The position numbers and the translations under genes are program-made. Shown one piece after another: positions 44,698-56,678 of a stretch of 64,000 bases of DNA. Source of the stretch: Canna indica (Eukaryota > Streptophyta > Magnoliopsida > Zingiberales > Cannaceae); contig CP136890.1 of the NCBI GenBank assembly GCA_034359265.1, positions 35,382,501 to 35,446,500 of the forward strand, given 5' to 3'. The notes under the pieces are model-generated. The model made no database searches, was not told where the DNA came from, and worked only from the letters and a program-made list of their open reading frames with translations. How positions within the stretch are numbered: position 1 is the stretch's first letter; each line of letters begins with the position of its first letter.

Positions 44698-46380
44698 CAT
44701 CATCTTTTAGAGCATTTTTCCTTTGAAAATCTCCTCTTCTTCATTTTGATACTTTTGTATTTTATATGAATGTCAAATGGATTCCTATTCATTTCAAATC
44801 CCTTCCTATTCTTTGTGTCCTCCATTTTCCTTTCCCTTGAAGTCTCAGGACATAGACTAGCCTCAAAGAAATCATTTTCAACATTCTCATTTTCCAAAAT
44901 ATTACTGAAAGAATTTGACAATTTTTCAGCCGGCTTATTTAAATCATCCTTTTCTTTGCTTTTTGGTTGCTCCTTTGGTTCCTCTTTATCTCATATTTTC
45001 AGTAGCCTTGAAGATAAATTCACCATCAACAGGTTTTTTCCTTTTGCAATCCACTGTTTTTCTTGCTTATATCCTGCTGCCTTCCCTTTCTTCAGGTCAT
45101 GTTGAGTTTTTATTTGTTCTTTTTCTTTCTCTTTCATTTTATCTCCTCATTTTTTTTTGACATTTTCTGTATGCCTCTCTTTTCATTGACATTTTCTTTT
45201 TTTGTTTCATAGCTTTCTTCTTTCTTCTAATATTCTCTTCTCTCTAGTCTCAATTACTTTTTCCTCTTTGTTTATTCCTCTATCAGCAACCTCCTCTTCG
45301 TAGGTAAGATTATCCAGCACATTGAAATAATTGTTTGTATTGCCTCGATCTGCCCTATTTTTGAACTTGACCAAATGTCTTCCTTCTTTGCACTTGAACC
45401 CATAGCCCTAACTCTTTGTCACTATCAATGATTTCTTTGTTTGTTGCTTCCGTTTTCCCCTCTTTCTCAGATAATTTGCACACCTTCAAGCTACACTTAT
45501 CATCTCCATGTCCAACCATGCCACAACTAAAGCATATAACTGACAGATTCTCATATGCTACCGTATGGAAAAAGCTACCTGCTGCCTCTGTGTCAATCCA
45601 AAATCCTTATTTGATTGGTTCTGTGATGTTCATCATTACACAAACACGAGCAAACATACCTCTATCACCATTCATAGTGTAATTATCAATCTTTAGTGAT
45701 TTACCAATAACAACTGCAACTTGCAGTATGATATTATTATTTAGAAACTCATATGGCAATCTCGGTAGTTGAATCCATACCGGGATTGTGTTGATTTTCT
45801 CCCTTAATGACTGAAAGTTGTCCTTCCATTGAATCAATGAAAGAGCTTGCCCGAACTAGGGGCCACTCAAATATACATCTCAATAATCATCAACATTTGG
45901 AGAATTTAAATGCGAAAAAATCGGTAGATAAATCCACAATATTACAATCCTATTTAATTCAAATCTTTGGTAATAAATTTCCTACCAATTCAAAATGAGG
46001 AGTCTGTCTAAAGAATTTATCGTATAACATCATATTGCTTCCCCTTCTAGCTTCCGCGATCTTCACTCTCCCCTTTGCACTGTTTTGGATTATTTCTATT
46101 TTCTCCACCAGCTCCTTTGATTCTTTCCGGTTCAAGAGTTTGTCTGATCTCCTAAATAAACTCGCCCAAGTATTAGGGCCTCTACCCAGTTTCAGCTCCT
46201 TCGATTTATCATCTTTCCTATTTTTATTTTCTACTTGTAGGTTTTCCTCCTTCATCTCAATACAAATCTCCATCTCTACCGCCCGATCAGGCAGTTTCTT
46301 TAGCCTCGGGATTAGGATCTCCTTGTTTGACGAAGTTGTCGCCTCTTTCAACAAAGTCTTCGCCCTTTCTCCGCTCATGT
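44698..46380 (-). pseudogene. LINE ORF1: nucleic-acid-binding protein with CCHC knuckle
   Basis: A likely start is MSGERAKTLLKEATTSS at about 46378. A basic/acidic N-terminus is followed by a DUF4283-like region (45960-45607 in several frames: VWIQLPRLPYEFLNNN and IGKSLKID) and a zf-CCHC_4 knuckle, ICFSCGMVGHGDDKC, at about 45545-45500. A long Lys/Glu-rich part runs to the insertion site at 44697 and resumes at 36658. ORF1 binds the element RNA. Stops and shifts between 45960 and 45840 and near 45410 break it. Its C-terminal end is separated from the rest by 8 kb of inserted retroelement. Confidence 0.72.
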
Positions 46381-46544
46381 TTTTACCTAGCAGTCTTGTA
46401 GAATTTTCAATCATATTATTTGATATTTTTTTTTCAAAATTTAAAGATAAATGACTTTTTAAAATAATGTTGCATGAGAATATATTTTGAAGAAAAAAAA
46501 AAAGTAGTAGTATTTGATATACAGCATGCATCATTATTTTATTT

Positions 46545-46620
46545 CATAAGATAAATAATAAATTTATAATAATTATTTATTTAGTGCGTAAATTAAAAAA
46601 ATATAAAATTAATTTTATAT
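46545..46620. repeat. AT-rich direct repeat, copy 1
   Basis: The block around 'attatttatttagtgcgtaa' then attaaaaaa-tata matches 49941-50020 ('tatttatttagtgcataaat' then taaaaaatata). The two copies bracket the CACTA remnant. Confidence 0.6.
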
Positions 46621-46625
46621 TTGCT

Positions 46626-49070
46626 CACTACAACACATCGTTTGAATTTTGACGGCAAATTATAAATAAATTTTGACGTTGGAGGAAGTAAATATTTGCA
46701 TACTGACGGCAGTAAATTCGTCGAAAACGCGTGTCAAATAACCTCCGCTTAATTTTAAATATTGACGTCTATGCAGACGTCAATATTTAAAATTCAACGC
46801 CTCCTACCGTCAAAAAAGATGCGTCAATATTTAAATTTCGACGACGTGTACGGTCGAAAAGAGACGTCAATATTCAAAATTTCTATTGACAGAGGAAGGT
46901 ATATTGACGCCAACATATTGACGCCTTTGACGTCAATATGTGGCGTCAATATGGCGTTTTTTAAGAAAATAAAATAAAATTTCGTGAACCGCGTAATTAA
47001 TATACTCGTAATAAATAATTAATATATTAATTAGCTAATTAATTTAAAATTAATCAAATTAAGTCTGACCCATTAATCAAATTAAGTCTGACCCATTAAT
47101 CAAATTGTGCATCAAAATTAATAATTTCATTTAATTAGAACAGTGATACAAAATTTGATTAAAATAATAATTCGTAATTTTATTTACAAATAAAATTAAA
47201 TAATCTAATCTTCATCGTCCATTTCCTCCTGCTCCTCCTCATCTTCTTGTTCTTCCTCATCATCTTCTCTATACGGATCAACATCTCTATCTATACATTT
47301 ATATCAATTATAAGCATATTAATTAAAATATTCAGTATGACAATATATAAATTACTTACAGTTTAGAAATGGATCTTTACTTGTACCTTCTCCGAGATTA
47401 GCCGGCGGTATTTCATGAGGAAGACTTTCAGGAACATACAATCGACCCTGTTAGAAAAATATATTTAATTAATTACAATGCTAAAAATATCAACTACAAA
47501 TAAATTAAATAAATACATACATAATCAATTGGCGAGGAAAACATATTAGCTTGATTAATAATTGGATTTAGCCCCTGTGACGATGAATTATCAAATTGAT
47601 GTTGAAACCACATCTGCTCCATTCTGTTGAGTCTTTGTTGAACCTCCCTCATCTCAGCATCATGTTTTTGCTGCATTTCTTTCATTGCAGCCTCTTGTTG
47701 TCGTCGAAGCTCGTCATATGTTGCATCGTTGGAAGATGCAACAAAAGATTGTCGATGATGTTCATAAAATTGACTTGGTGTGACTCCAATCCCTTGTAGG
47801 CGAACTCGAGAATGATGTTCGAGATCAGATATTTCCCGATATACTTGGTTCTCAAGTTGAACTCGCTATGTTGTTGGATTAGTCTCAAGTCGTTCATTAA
47901 GTGTTCGTTCAGCGGTGGCCTACATTTCAAATAATAGATTATAAATTTAAAAAATATTAATTTAATTCATTCGTAGATGTGTTATACCATAAATTGAGCT
48001 GCTTCTTCGCGTACATATCCTCGTCCACTTCTACGAAGATGTGTTGTTCTATACACTTCAAGCTCACTGGGCTCTCTATCATATGCACGCCGCTTCACAC
48101 AATATAAATAAAAATTAATTATTTAAAAGATATTAAAAATAAAAACAAATAAATTATAAATTATTTACTAAACTACTTACAAAATCAGCACGTCTTTGAA
48201 TGTAAGGGGTCGCACCGCTAGTATGTATGCAATCTTGAGTTGCACTTTTTTCCCTTCGACCCCGTTCAGATGCAGTCTGTCATATTTAATTATAATTATA
48301 AAACAAATAGTCGACCATTCTTATCCATGATTCTCTACTAACATTTCGTGGTCGACGTGTAAGATTTTCCTCTTTTGACTCTTCAATTTTAAAAAAAAAA
48401 ATTTAATATAAGTTTATAGTTTTTAAATTTTCTGTCGAAGACTGCCATAGTAGTGCGAAAAATGTGATCTCTGTTCTCAGTAGGGATCAAAAAATATCTC
48501 TGCATTTATAAATGATATTAGTTTGACCTCAAAATATATATTTAATATATAGTTTCACACAACTAAATAATGCAATCTAACATAAATTCATATAAATTTA
48601 TAACATACCAATAATTGCTCCCATAATCCATTCTTATATATGGAAGAAATTTGATTCCAAGGGTCAGGCGTCAATGGTAAGAATGTAGAATCACGCACTA
48701 GTAACCCCATAAAACGTGAGTATAATCTGTGGCCGCCATCATGACTTTGACCCCAATCAGAAAAATTGATCACAATTAACTGGTCGGGATTAAGTGTATA
48801 CACAGAAAAAGCTGTAAAATATGAAGATCCTTCATGTTGCATTTGTGTTGTAGTGTCTGTTTTTAAATTACATCAGAAAATATTAATATAAATTTGATTA
48901 AATAAATAATGTTCACATGTATGATGACATAAAAACTAACTTCAAATGTAGAAAGGTCTATGAATTCGTCCTTGTGACGACCCAGGACGATCACTCTCGG
49001 GACTAAGCTCATCCTCCTCGCGGGTCTCAGCATCTGAATCTATTATTCTTGATCTTGACATCATGTATAA
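46626..49070 (-). mobile_element. CACTA remnant, one terminus plus second gene, other half lost
   Basis: The end CACTACAACACATCG lies at 46626. The next ~330 bp are full of GACGTCAATAT/ATATTGACGTC-type repeats in both orientations, the usual subterminal array. The minus-strand gene next to it is of the second CACTA gene class, which lies near the 3' end, so 46626 is the 3' terminus. No TNPD gene and no opposite CACTA end appear to the right, so about half of the element is missing. Confidence 0.72.
47205..49064 (-). pseudogene. CACTA second-gene protein (Transposase_24, Ptta/En/Spm type), multi-exon, probably broken
   Basis: The minus-strand start ATG at 49064 gives MMSRSRIIDSDAETREEDEL, similar in style to the start of the intact gene at 56679. 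Later exons read VINFSDWGQSHDGGHRLYSR and DPWNQISSIYKNGLWEQLL (48842-48600), LIPTENRDHIFRTTMAVFD (about 48490-48430), TASERGRREKSATQDCIHTS (about 48280), PSELEVYRTTHLRRSGRGYV (about 48070), DELRRQQEAAMKEMQQKHDA with a coiled coil (about 47720-47600), and an acidic end EDDEEEQEDEEEQEEMDDED before the stop at 47205. The Trp-rich core and coiled coil fit Transposase_24, thought to bind subterminal repeats. There is one stop in the region near 47870 and exon borders are uncertain. Confidence 0.68.
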
Positions 49071-50638
49071 TAACATAATATTATATATTGATAAATACAT
49101 AAAGATTAACAAATTATATAAATAATATTGATAAATAATAAGTCATTTATCGATGTCATATAAATCTCTAGGATATACATCGATGTATATCAATTAAAAA
49201 ATTATAATATTTCTTAGTTCATTATCTTATCGTACCTGACATATTTGACTTTAGGTGATGAGCCATGATTTTCTAAGCAAACAAAGAGCAGCTAATTAAG
49301 TTAAAAACCAAACGACCCAAGTCTTGCATCACTGCACAATGTATCAAGATAGACTTTTGATGCAAGAAAAAGAAAAACCTTCATTATAAATGTTGAATTC
49401 TCACACAGATTAATGTTTATGTACATGCAATTGATAAAGACCATTCAATGAGCATGATAAGGACGAGCACAATGAGACAAATTAAAGCATGTTTGGCCAC
49501 TATTGTTACATATTCATGTATGTATATTACAAACTTCATTTCACTGTAATCAGACAGGGACCTGGCAGCGACTCTCAATGCATATCCTGATCAGCAATAG
49601 AAGTGTACTTGCCAAATTAAGACCACTATGCTTGCATTATGTTTGATGATAATAACATGAACAATATCCTATTTAATTTTTAGTTGACACCAACTTTTAA
49701 ATCTGTGGCAGGTGTACGCAATGACAACGATTTGATTCCAAGGCTTCGACTAATGCTTCTCCCATTGAATCATGTCATACTTAAAATTAATTAAAAGGAT
49801 GAATATATTATATCCTGTCATAGGTTGACATGAAAGACATCCCCCGATGCATCTAGAACAACAAACATTATATAGTTCGATTGAGTTTGAAATTAAAATA
49901 TAGATACAAATGAAGATTAAGGGCGATACGATAATGAATAAATTTATATTTATTATTTATTTAGTGCATAAATTAAAAAATATATATAATTATAAAAATA
50001 TAAAATTAATAATATATTCAATATATATCAAATTAATTTTTTTTATCAAATACTTCATCCGTCTGTTATCCTATCACATCCTAAACTATTAGGTAAAGCA
50101 AAATGGACTAAAAATGTCTATTAAGTCGATTACAAATAATGCATAATTAATTGAATTGATATATTTTTATTTTAATATAAAATACTAATGATATTCTCAC
50201 GGTTAGAAGAAACATTAATATTTCTATTTGAGTTAAACACAATATTTAAAAATCCGCACAATATCAATAACTTGTACGGTTAAGTAAAAGTGGTGCAAAT
50301 TAATTAAACCGATCAATTAATCTACGACCGAGAATGTTTCATTTCATAAATAAATTGATTGATGCTTGTATGTCAACATAAATTCATGATTCATCTACTT
50401 TCATGTCATGTCAAAGGATCGATCATGTTTGATAAGATACTTGACCAATTAACTTGATAGCCATAAACCACATGCAAATACTTAAGTCAATATAACTTAT
50501 CATAGTCTCTTTAAATATAACTTATTGTAAATTCTAAACATGTGCAATAATCTCCTCCATTAGTTGATGGATCAAATTTTATTAATTAATATAATTTATT
50601 ATCAACTTTCAATGTGAAATTAAAACCGATATTATAGG
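49071..50638. other. AT-rich region without recognisable gene
   Basis: No open frame with domain resemblance. It holds direct repeat copy 2 (49941-50020) related to 46545-46620. It may include unrecognised remains of the CACTA element. Confidence 0.5.
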
Positions 50639-50938
50639 CGTGATATTGTGTGAAATACATTATTCACATAGGGGAAAAAAAATAATTTTCTTAGGACATC
50701 AGGGATTACCACTTTTCTCAATATCATTTGGGGTAAGAAATGACTCTACTCTTATCTTTTACCGTACTCAATACACACGAGTGCCCATGGCATTCGACTG
50801 TAACTCGGTCCAACCCAGTCTTTGCCACGGGACAATTGCTGCCACACTTGGTCAATAATCTCCCTCTCAGCAATTACCTGCTGAGAATCGAACCCGTGAC
50901 CTTAACAATGATATCAAATGTGAGTTGAATATCCACAA
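50639..50938 (-). other. Candidate tRNA-derived short element with a B box
   Basis: On the minus strand, acgggttcgattctcagc (about 50900-50883) is a perfect match to the RNA polymerase III B-box pattern GGTTCGANNC. A clear A box about 30-40 bp upstream is not seen, and no tail or target duplication was fixed, so SINE identity is only a possibility. Confidence 0.25.
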
Positions 50939-51703
50939 TGGAGGGAGCATGAATAGTATGTACGTTAATTTTTTATGTTTAATTCTATTCGAGCAATAAG
51001 ACAATTATGAACTAATATATTTGAGTCAAGTTCCTGAAAAATGCAAACACAATCAATTTGAGCACAAGTACGCGTAAATGAACAATAATGAAGCAATGCT
51101 AACAATAAATTGATTTGAGATCCTTTCCTACTCCACTACCTTGGTTACCCACCAAAGATTTCTAATATTAACACTTTATAGATTACTTTTTTAAAAGAAT
51201 ACAACGAGGACTTATCCCTCAACCCTAGAGGAGACCTTAACACTTATTCTAAAGCAAAAATAATAATCTTAAAGTCACCTAAGTGTATTCACAAAACCTT
51301 AAGATCAACACTTAATAATTCAATGAAAAACAATATCAAAATAATTTAAAAAGCTATAGAATTAAATCAAACTTGAATGAGCTCCTTCCACCAGCCTCCT
51401 AGCACTCCAATGCCTCAAGAAGATGATGAACTTTGGCTTGAAAGGCTTGAAGTGTTGAAGTGTGCAGGCCAACATGTGAGAGAAAAGAACTAGGGTTTAG
51501 CACTTTTGAATCACTCTTTGAAGCACCAACATTGGTAGATTTGATCAAACAATAGTAACCCTCGAACACTTAAATACAAGACTTTTTATAGTGGTGGTGG
51601 AGGTATGGACGGTTCCTAGCTATTCAATGGATCAAAACAGATTCGTTGGGCATTTCGGTCGATCGCCGGTTGAATCTCGATCAATCACTACTAGAAACTT
51701 GAT

Positions 51704-51995
51704 CTTCAGCAACGGCTATCAGCAACGGCCGCTCAAGCCGTTGCTATTTGCAACGGCATTCTTACGGCCGCCCGAGCCGTTGCAGATATCTGTATCTGCA
51801 ACGGCGTTCTAACAGAAAACCGAGCCGTTGCTGATTATTTTAATTATCAGCAACGGCTTTCTGACGGAAAGGCGAGCCGTTGCTGCTTTTTTAATTGTCA
51901 GCAACGGCTTGCTAACGGATAAGTGAGCCGTTGCTGATGATAACTTATCAGCAACGGATTTCTAACGGGCGAGCGAGCCGTTGCTGATAAGTTTA
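51704..51995. repeat. Left subterminal repeat array of the CACTA element
   Basis: CAGCAACGGC and its complement GCCGTTGCTG alternate about a dozen times, giving many small inverted pairs. In En/Spm such arrays bind the second-gene protein; that role is inferred here. Confidence 0.85.
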
Positions 51996-52019
51996 TATAG
52001 GGCACCAGTCGCGCGCCCG

Positions 52020-52420
52020 ACCCTTCTTCCTCCCGCTGCTGCTGCCGCCGCTGCTCTCGCCTCTCGCCGCTGCTGCCAACGCCTCTCGCCGCTGCTGCCG
52101 TCTTGTTAAGGTATGTTGATCGGCCGGCCGGCTCTTCACTAGGTTTCGGCCGGCGGGAATCAATCCGACCGAAACCCTATTTCTAGGGTTTCGGCCGGCG
52201 GCGGTCGGCCTATGGCCGCCGCCGGACCTTCTACAGTGGCCGGACAGTGTGTCCGGCCACTGTACGCCGGCGCCGGAGGGTGGACTCCGGCGCCGGAATT
52301 TATAATTATATATATTTTTTATATTGTTTTATAATTGTTAATTAATTGTTTTATAATTATTAATAAATTGTTTAGATTAATTGTTTAATTTGTTAGATTA
52401 ATTATTAGGGTTTAGATTAA
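52020..52420 (+). other. GC-rich leader region of the CACTA transposase gene
   Basis: CTGCTGCCGCC-rich sequence ending 'gtcttgttaag' followed by GTATGTTG looks like a non-coding first exon with a splice donor at about 52111. CGGCCGGC-rich sequence follows to about 52300. No open frame of note. Confidence 0.4.
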
Positions 52421-52421
52421 T

Positions 52422-52654
52422 TTCGGACGCGCGCCGGAATCGTCCACTTCGGACGCGCGCCGGTTTGTCCACTTCGGACGCGCGCCGGAATCGTCCACTT
52501 CGGACGCGCGCCGAAATCGTCCAATTCGGACTCGCGCCGGAATCGTCCACTTCGGACGCGCGCCGGAATCATCCAATTCGGACTCGCGCCGGAATCGTCC
52601 ACTTCGGACTCGCGCCGGAATCATCCACTTCGGACGCGCGCCAAAATCGTCCAA
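52422..52654. repeat. 26-bp CpG-rich minisatellite, nine units
   Basis: Units of 26 bp (one of 25) of the form TTCGGACGCGCGCCGGAATC plus GTCCAC run head to tail from 52422, with a partial tenth unit. The open frames through it on both strands exist only because of the repeat. Confidence 0.95.
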
Positions 52655-52856
52655 TATGGACTCGAACTGTCTCGAAACATTTAGAAAATAGTCATCCATC
52701 CGACGAGTTGATATGTTTCACGTACGCATCGACTTATCGGATATGATTTAGCAAAACTTTAGATCCGTTCGGGAATTGTATGTTCGTATAAAAGAAGTAG
52801 ATGATCTTTTATACGACGTACAATTATTCAATTGTCCCTGATTGGACAATTTGGGA

Positions 52857-53055
52857 ATATAGTTATTTGTACTGCACTTACGTTTTTATTTTAACTGTTA
52901 ACTAATTATTCTAAAATTCGACAACATCTCTCTTGTTCTCCGATACGCGCCCAGATGATATGCGTATTCGGAGAACTGTAGGGAGATGCTGTCGAAATTT
53001 AGAATAATTAGTTAACAGTTAAAATAAAAACGTAAGTGCAGTACGAATAACATAA
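52857..53055. repeat. Large near-perfect inverted repeat (hairpin) upstream of the transposase
   Basis: The left arm (about 52863-52948, from ttatttgtactgcacttacg to ctccgatacgc) is the reverse complement of the right arm (about 52962-53051, from gcgtattcggagaac to gtgcagtacgaataa), with few mismatches and one small indel and a loop of about 13 bases. It ends about 75 bp before the transposase start codon. Confidence 0.93.
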
Positions 53056-53125
53056 ATCCCGAATGGAATAGGATAATCTCACCTAAAGACATTAACCAAA
53101 GAAATTGTCATTGATTGACAGAATC

Positions 53126-56100
53126 ATGTCGGCTGATCGAAGTTGGATGTACCGACGTCTTGATCGTGGAGCTTTAACGAATGAGTTTCGATTAGGCGTA
53201 ACGTACTTCCTAAATTTCGCCTATTCGAATCGGAATTTCGTTAGCATGGGTGATCAAATCCGATGTCCGTGCCGCATTTGTTCAAATTGACGATTTTTGG
53301 ATCGGGAGACTGTCACTCTGCATCTATATAGCAAAGGATTTGCACCAAGATATTTTCTATGGACTTGTCACGGGGAGTCACGCGAAGTCGGGACGTCGAG
53401 CAATCCTGTCGTTCAGACATATGGTGAATCTTCCTCTGCTGGTGCTTCTTCATCCGGTCAATGTAATCCCTATAGAACTATGATACTTGATAGTCTTGGG
53501 GGTCAATTCCGCCTGAATGATAATGTTGATCCGCCAGTTCTTCAGACATCAGTCCCACCATATACTACAGTGGTTGATATCACAGAAGTAGGGGCTGCGG
53601 TAGAGATTGAATTACCGAATAAAGAAGCTGCAGAATTTTAAGAGATGTTGAAAGCTGCCGATGAACCTTTGTATGAGAATTGTCCTAAATACACTAGGTT
53701 TTCAGCAATGACACAGCTCTTAAACATCAAGGCTGATTGTAATATCAGCGGAGTTGTGTATGATCGGATTGCTGGATTGATTAATGGAATGCTGCCTACT
53801 GATAACAAGTTTGAGCCTACTTTTTATAAGACTAAAAAGCTAATGAGAAAATTGGGGCTTGGGTACGAAAAAATACACGCGTGCCAAAATAACTGCATTT
53901 TATATTATAAAGAAAATGTGCAGTTGGATAAATGCCCTGTATGTCAACACCCTCGTTACAAGGACATGAAATCGGTCCGACAGAAAAATATCCCGTTTAA
54001 GGTGCTTCGGTATTTTCCACTAACACCGAGGCTTCAAAGATTATTCATGTCGGAAAAGACAGCCCCCTACATGAGTTGGCATGCAAGAAGTCGTGATGAT
54101 ACAGTAATGACTCATCCATCTGACAGTGAAGCATGGAAACATTTGGATACATGTTATCCTTCATTTGCTATGGATACTAGAAATATCAGATTGGGATTGT
54201 GCACAGATGGTTTTAATCCGTTTGGACATTCTGCAACTCCTTATTCAGTTTGACCAGTGCTGCTGACAGTTTATAATTTGCCACCGTCAATGTGCATGAA
54301 AGATGAATTTATTTATCTTTCGATGATTATTCCGGGTCCTAAGGGTCCGCGAAAAGAAATTGACATATTTCTCAGACCCTTGATAGATGAATTGAAAACA
54401 TTGTGGACTGAGGGAGCTGTCACTTATGATTGTCATCGGAAGCAAAATTTCAATTTAAAGGCTGCGGTCTTGTGGACAATCAATGATTTCCCCGCGTACG
54501 GCATGTTGTCGGGTTGGAGCACTCACGACCGACTCTCTTGCCCGTATTGTATGGAACACTCTAAATCAATCAGTCTTCAGAACGGACGAAAAATCTCATT
54601 CTTTGATTGTCATCGTCGATTCCTACCGGTTCATCACCAGTATCGAAGGAATCGTAATAAATTTACTAAGGGCAGAGTCAAAAGAGATGGGCCACCACCG
54701 ATGTTGTCTGGTGAACAAATGTTAGCACGTGTTTCAGCACTTCCAGATATAGTATTTGATCGCAATGAAAGAGTGTCAGGTTTTGGCCAAACACACAACT
54801 GGGTGAAAAAAAATATCTTTTGGGAATTGCCCTATTGGAGTTCATTATTGATTCGACATAATTTAGATGTCATGCACATTGAAAAAAATGTGTTTGATAA
54901 TATTTTCAACACTGTGATGGATATTTCTGGAAAAACTAAAGATAATGTCAAAGCCCGACATGATCTGAAAATACTTTGTAAAAGACCAGAGTTGGAGTTA
55001 CAAGAGGTCAACGGACGATATCTGAAACCGAAGGCCCTATATGTGTTAAATAAACAACAGATCAAAGATGTTTGTCAATGGGTAAAAGAACTCAGATTAC
55101 CCGATGGATATGCTTCAAACTTATCTCGATGTGTGAACGTCGATGATTGCAAAATATCAGGGATGAAGAGCCATGATTATCATGTATTCATGCAGAGATT
55201 ACTTCCGATCGCATTTCGAGATCTTCTACCTGATAATATTTGGGGTCCGTTGACTGAATTATGTATGTTTTTTAGAAGCATCTGTGCAAATGTCCTTCGA
55301 GTCGAAGATATGTCAACACTTGAAAATAATATTGTTGAAATCATATGCAAGCTGGAGCAATTTTTCCCTCTTGCATTTTTTGACTCGATGGAGCATCTAC
55401 TGATACACTTGGCATACGAGGCACGAGTTGGTGGCCCCGTTCAATATCGTTGGATGTACTTATTTGAAAGATACATGAATCGTCTGAAGAAAAAAGTAAA
55501 GAACACCGCAGCTGTTGAAGGATCAATATCTGAATCGTATATCATCCAAGAAATTTCAACATTCTGCTCATTAATTTTACTTTGAATCGACAGTACAGAC
55601 AAGATTTGATCGTCTTCCACGTAACGACGACGGGGGTGTTCGACATTCAGATGGACGTTTAAATATATTTTGTCACTCTGGTCGTGCTTTTGGTTCTCGT
55701 CCATCTCGACACTTAAGCGATGAAGAGTATCATTTGGCACACTTGTATGTATTACTCAATTATCCAGAGATTGAACAATTCATTGAAATATTTGACATTG
55801 AGATGGTGCAAAAATACTCTATTCACAACGATCAAGAATTGGAGAGATTACGGAATCGTGATTTCCCTACTTGGATTCAGACTTACAGCAAAGATCACAG
55901 AGCTGAAATAGATGAAAAAATATTTGAGTTTGTTAGTGGACCGTCGCGACTTGTGTCGTGCTATAGCGGATATTTTGTTAACGGGTATAAATTTCACACG
56001 GTTGAATATTCATTTGCAAAGAAGACGATGAATGCTGGGGTCTGCGTGAAAGGGACAACCTATGTTGAATGTGATATGGATTTTTATGGACTGGTGGAAG

Positions 56101-56534
56101 AAGTGATAGAGTTGCACTACTTCGGCTTGAAATCAGTGATCCTATTTAGATGTCATTGGTTCGATACAACAGAAAGGGGCATGAAAGTTCATCCAAAATA
56201 CAAACTTGTTGAGGTTAATTACAAATCGAAATTGGCAGCAAATGGGCCTTTTATATTGGCATCACAAGCCGAACAAGTATATTACGCGAAGTATCCGGCT
56301 CGAAATAAAGATAGAGCAGATTGGCGTGTAGTCTGTAAGACAAAAGGTAGAGAAAAAATTGATCCGATAGTAGGAGAAAATGATCCTCCTGGTTTCTATC
56401 AAGAAGATGATCTTCCTGCTGTGGATCGTATTATTCCAATACTCGAGGATGCAGACACAACGTCAATTCAATTAGAAGTTGAATATGCTGATGATGACGA
56501 TCATGAAATTGAGGAAGCTGGAGATGAAGAAGAT

Positions 56535-56566
<32 letters not shown>

Positions 56567-56603
56567 AGAAGAAGAAGACTATTATTCAGATGATGAAGAA
56601 TAA
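53126..56603 (+). pseudogene. CACTA transposase, TNPD type (Transpos_assoc, Transposase_21, DUF4218, DUF4216)
   Basis: The start is the ATG at 53126 (MSADRSWMYRRLDRG), the usual opening of the transposase-associated domain. In order: a Cys-rich associated domain (about residues 1-80, CPCRICSN), the Transposase_21 core (about 53700-54960, with DKCPVCQHPRYK, FPAYGMLSGWSTHD, CPYCME and RHNLDVMHIEKNVFDNI), DUF4218 (about 55190-55560, with LPIAFRDLLPDNIWGPLTEL and HLLIHLAYEARVGGPVQYRW), and DUF4216 (about 56030-56290, with HWFDTTERGMKVHPKYKLVE), ending in a long acidic tail coded by a GAA/GAG run. Lesions are TGA for Trp at 53287, TAA at 53639, TGA for Trp at 54252 and a frameshift near 55570. Total length of about 1,160 codons is normal. 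The enzyme would cut and rejoin the CACTA ends. Confidence 0.93.
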
Positions 56604-56678
56604 TTGTAAAGTATATATTTTATTAAATATATTTCTACTATTTATACAATAATCTGATTATATGTCTGTTCGACAGAT

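Larger units (their letters stand above)
32152..46480 (-). mobile_element. L1-type LINE, about 6.3 kb without its nested insertion
   Basis: On the minus strand the order is ORF1 (DUF4283-like plus CCHC knuckle), ORF2 (AP endonuclease, reverse transcriptase, zf-RVT, RNase H), a short 3' UTR and a poly(A) tail seen as the T run at 32152-32162. It is split between ORF1 and ORF2 by the LTR element at 36664-44692. Both ORFs have stops and frameshifts. The 5' limit is placed near 46480 from the loss of coding resemblance. I could not find a convincing target duplication. Confidence 0.82.

Noticed and set aside
44770..46454. Several + strand open frames
   Set aside because: Antisense shadows of LINE ORF1.
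52422..52654. CRISPR-like array
   Set aside because: Head-to-tail minisatellite without unique spacers, in a plant transposon.
52412..52746. Open frames on both strands through the 26-bp repeat
   Set aside because: They result from the minisatellite lacking stops, with no domain; the array is better read as repeat DNA.
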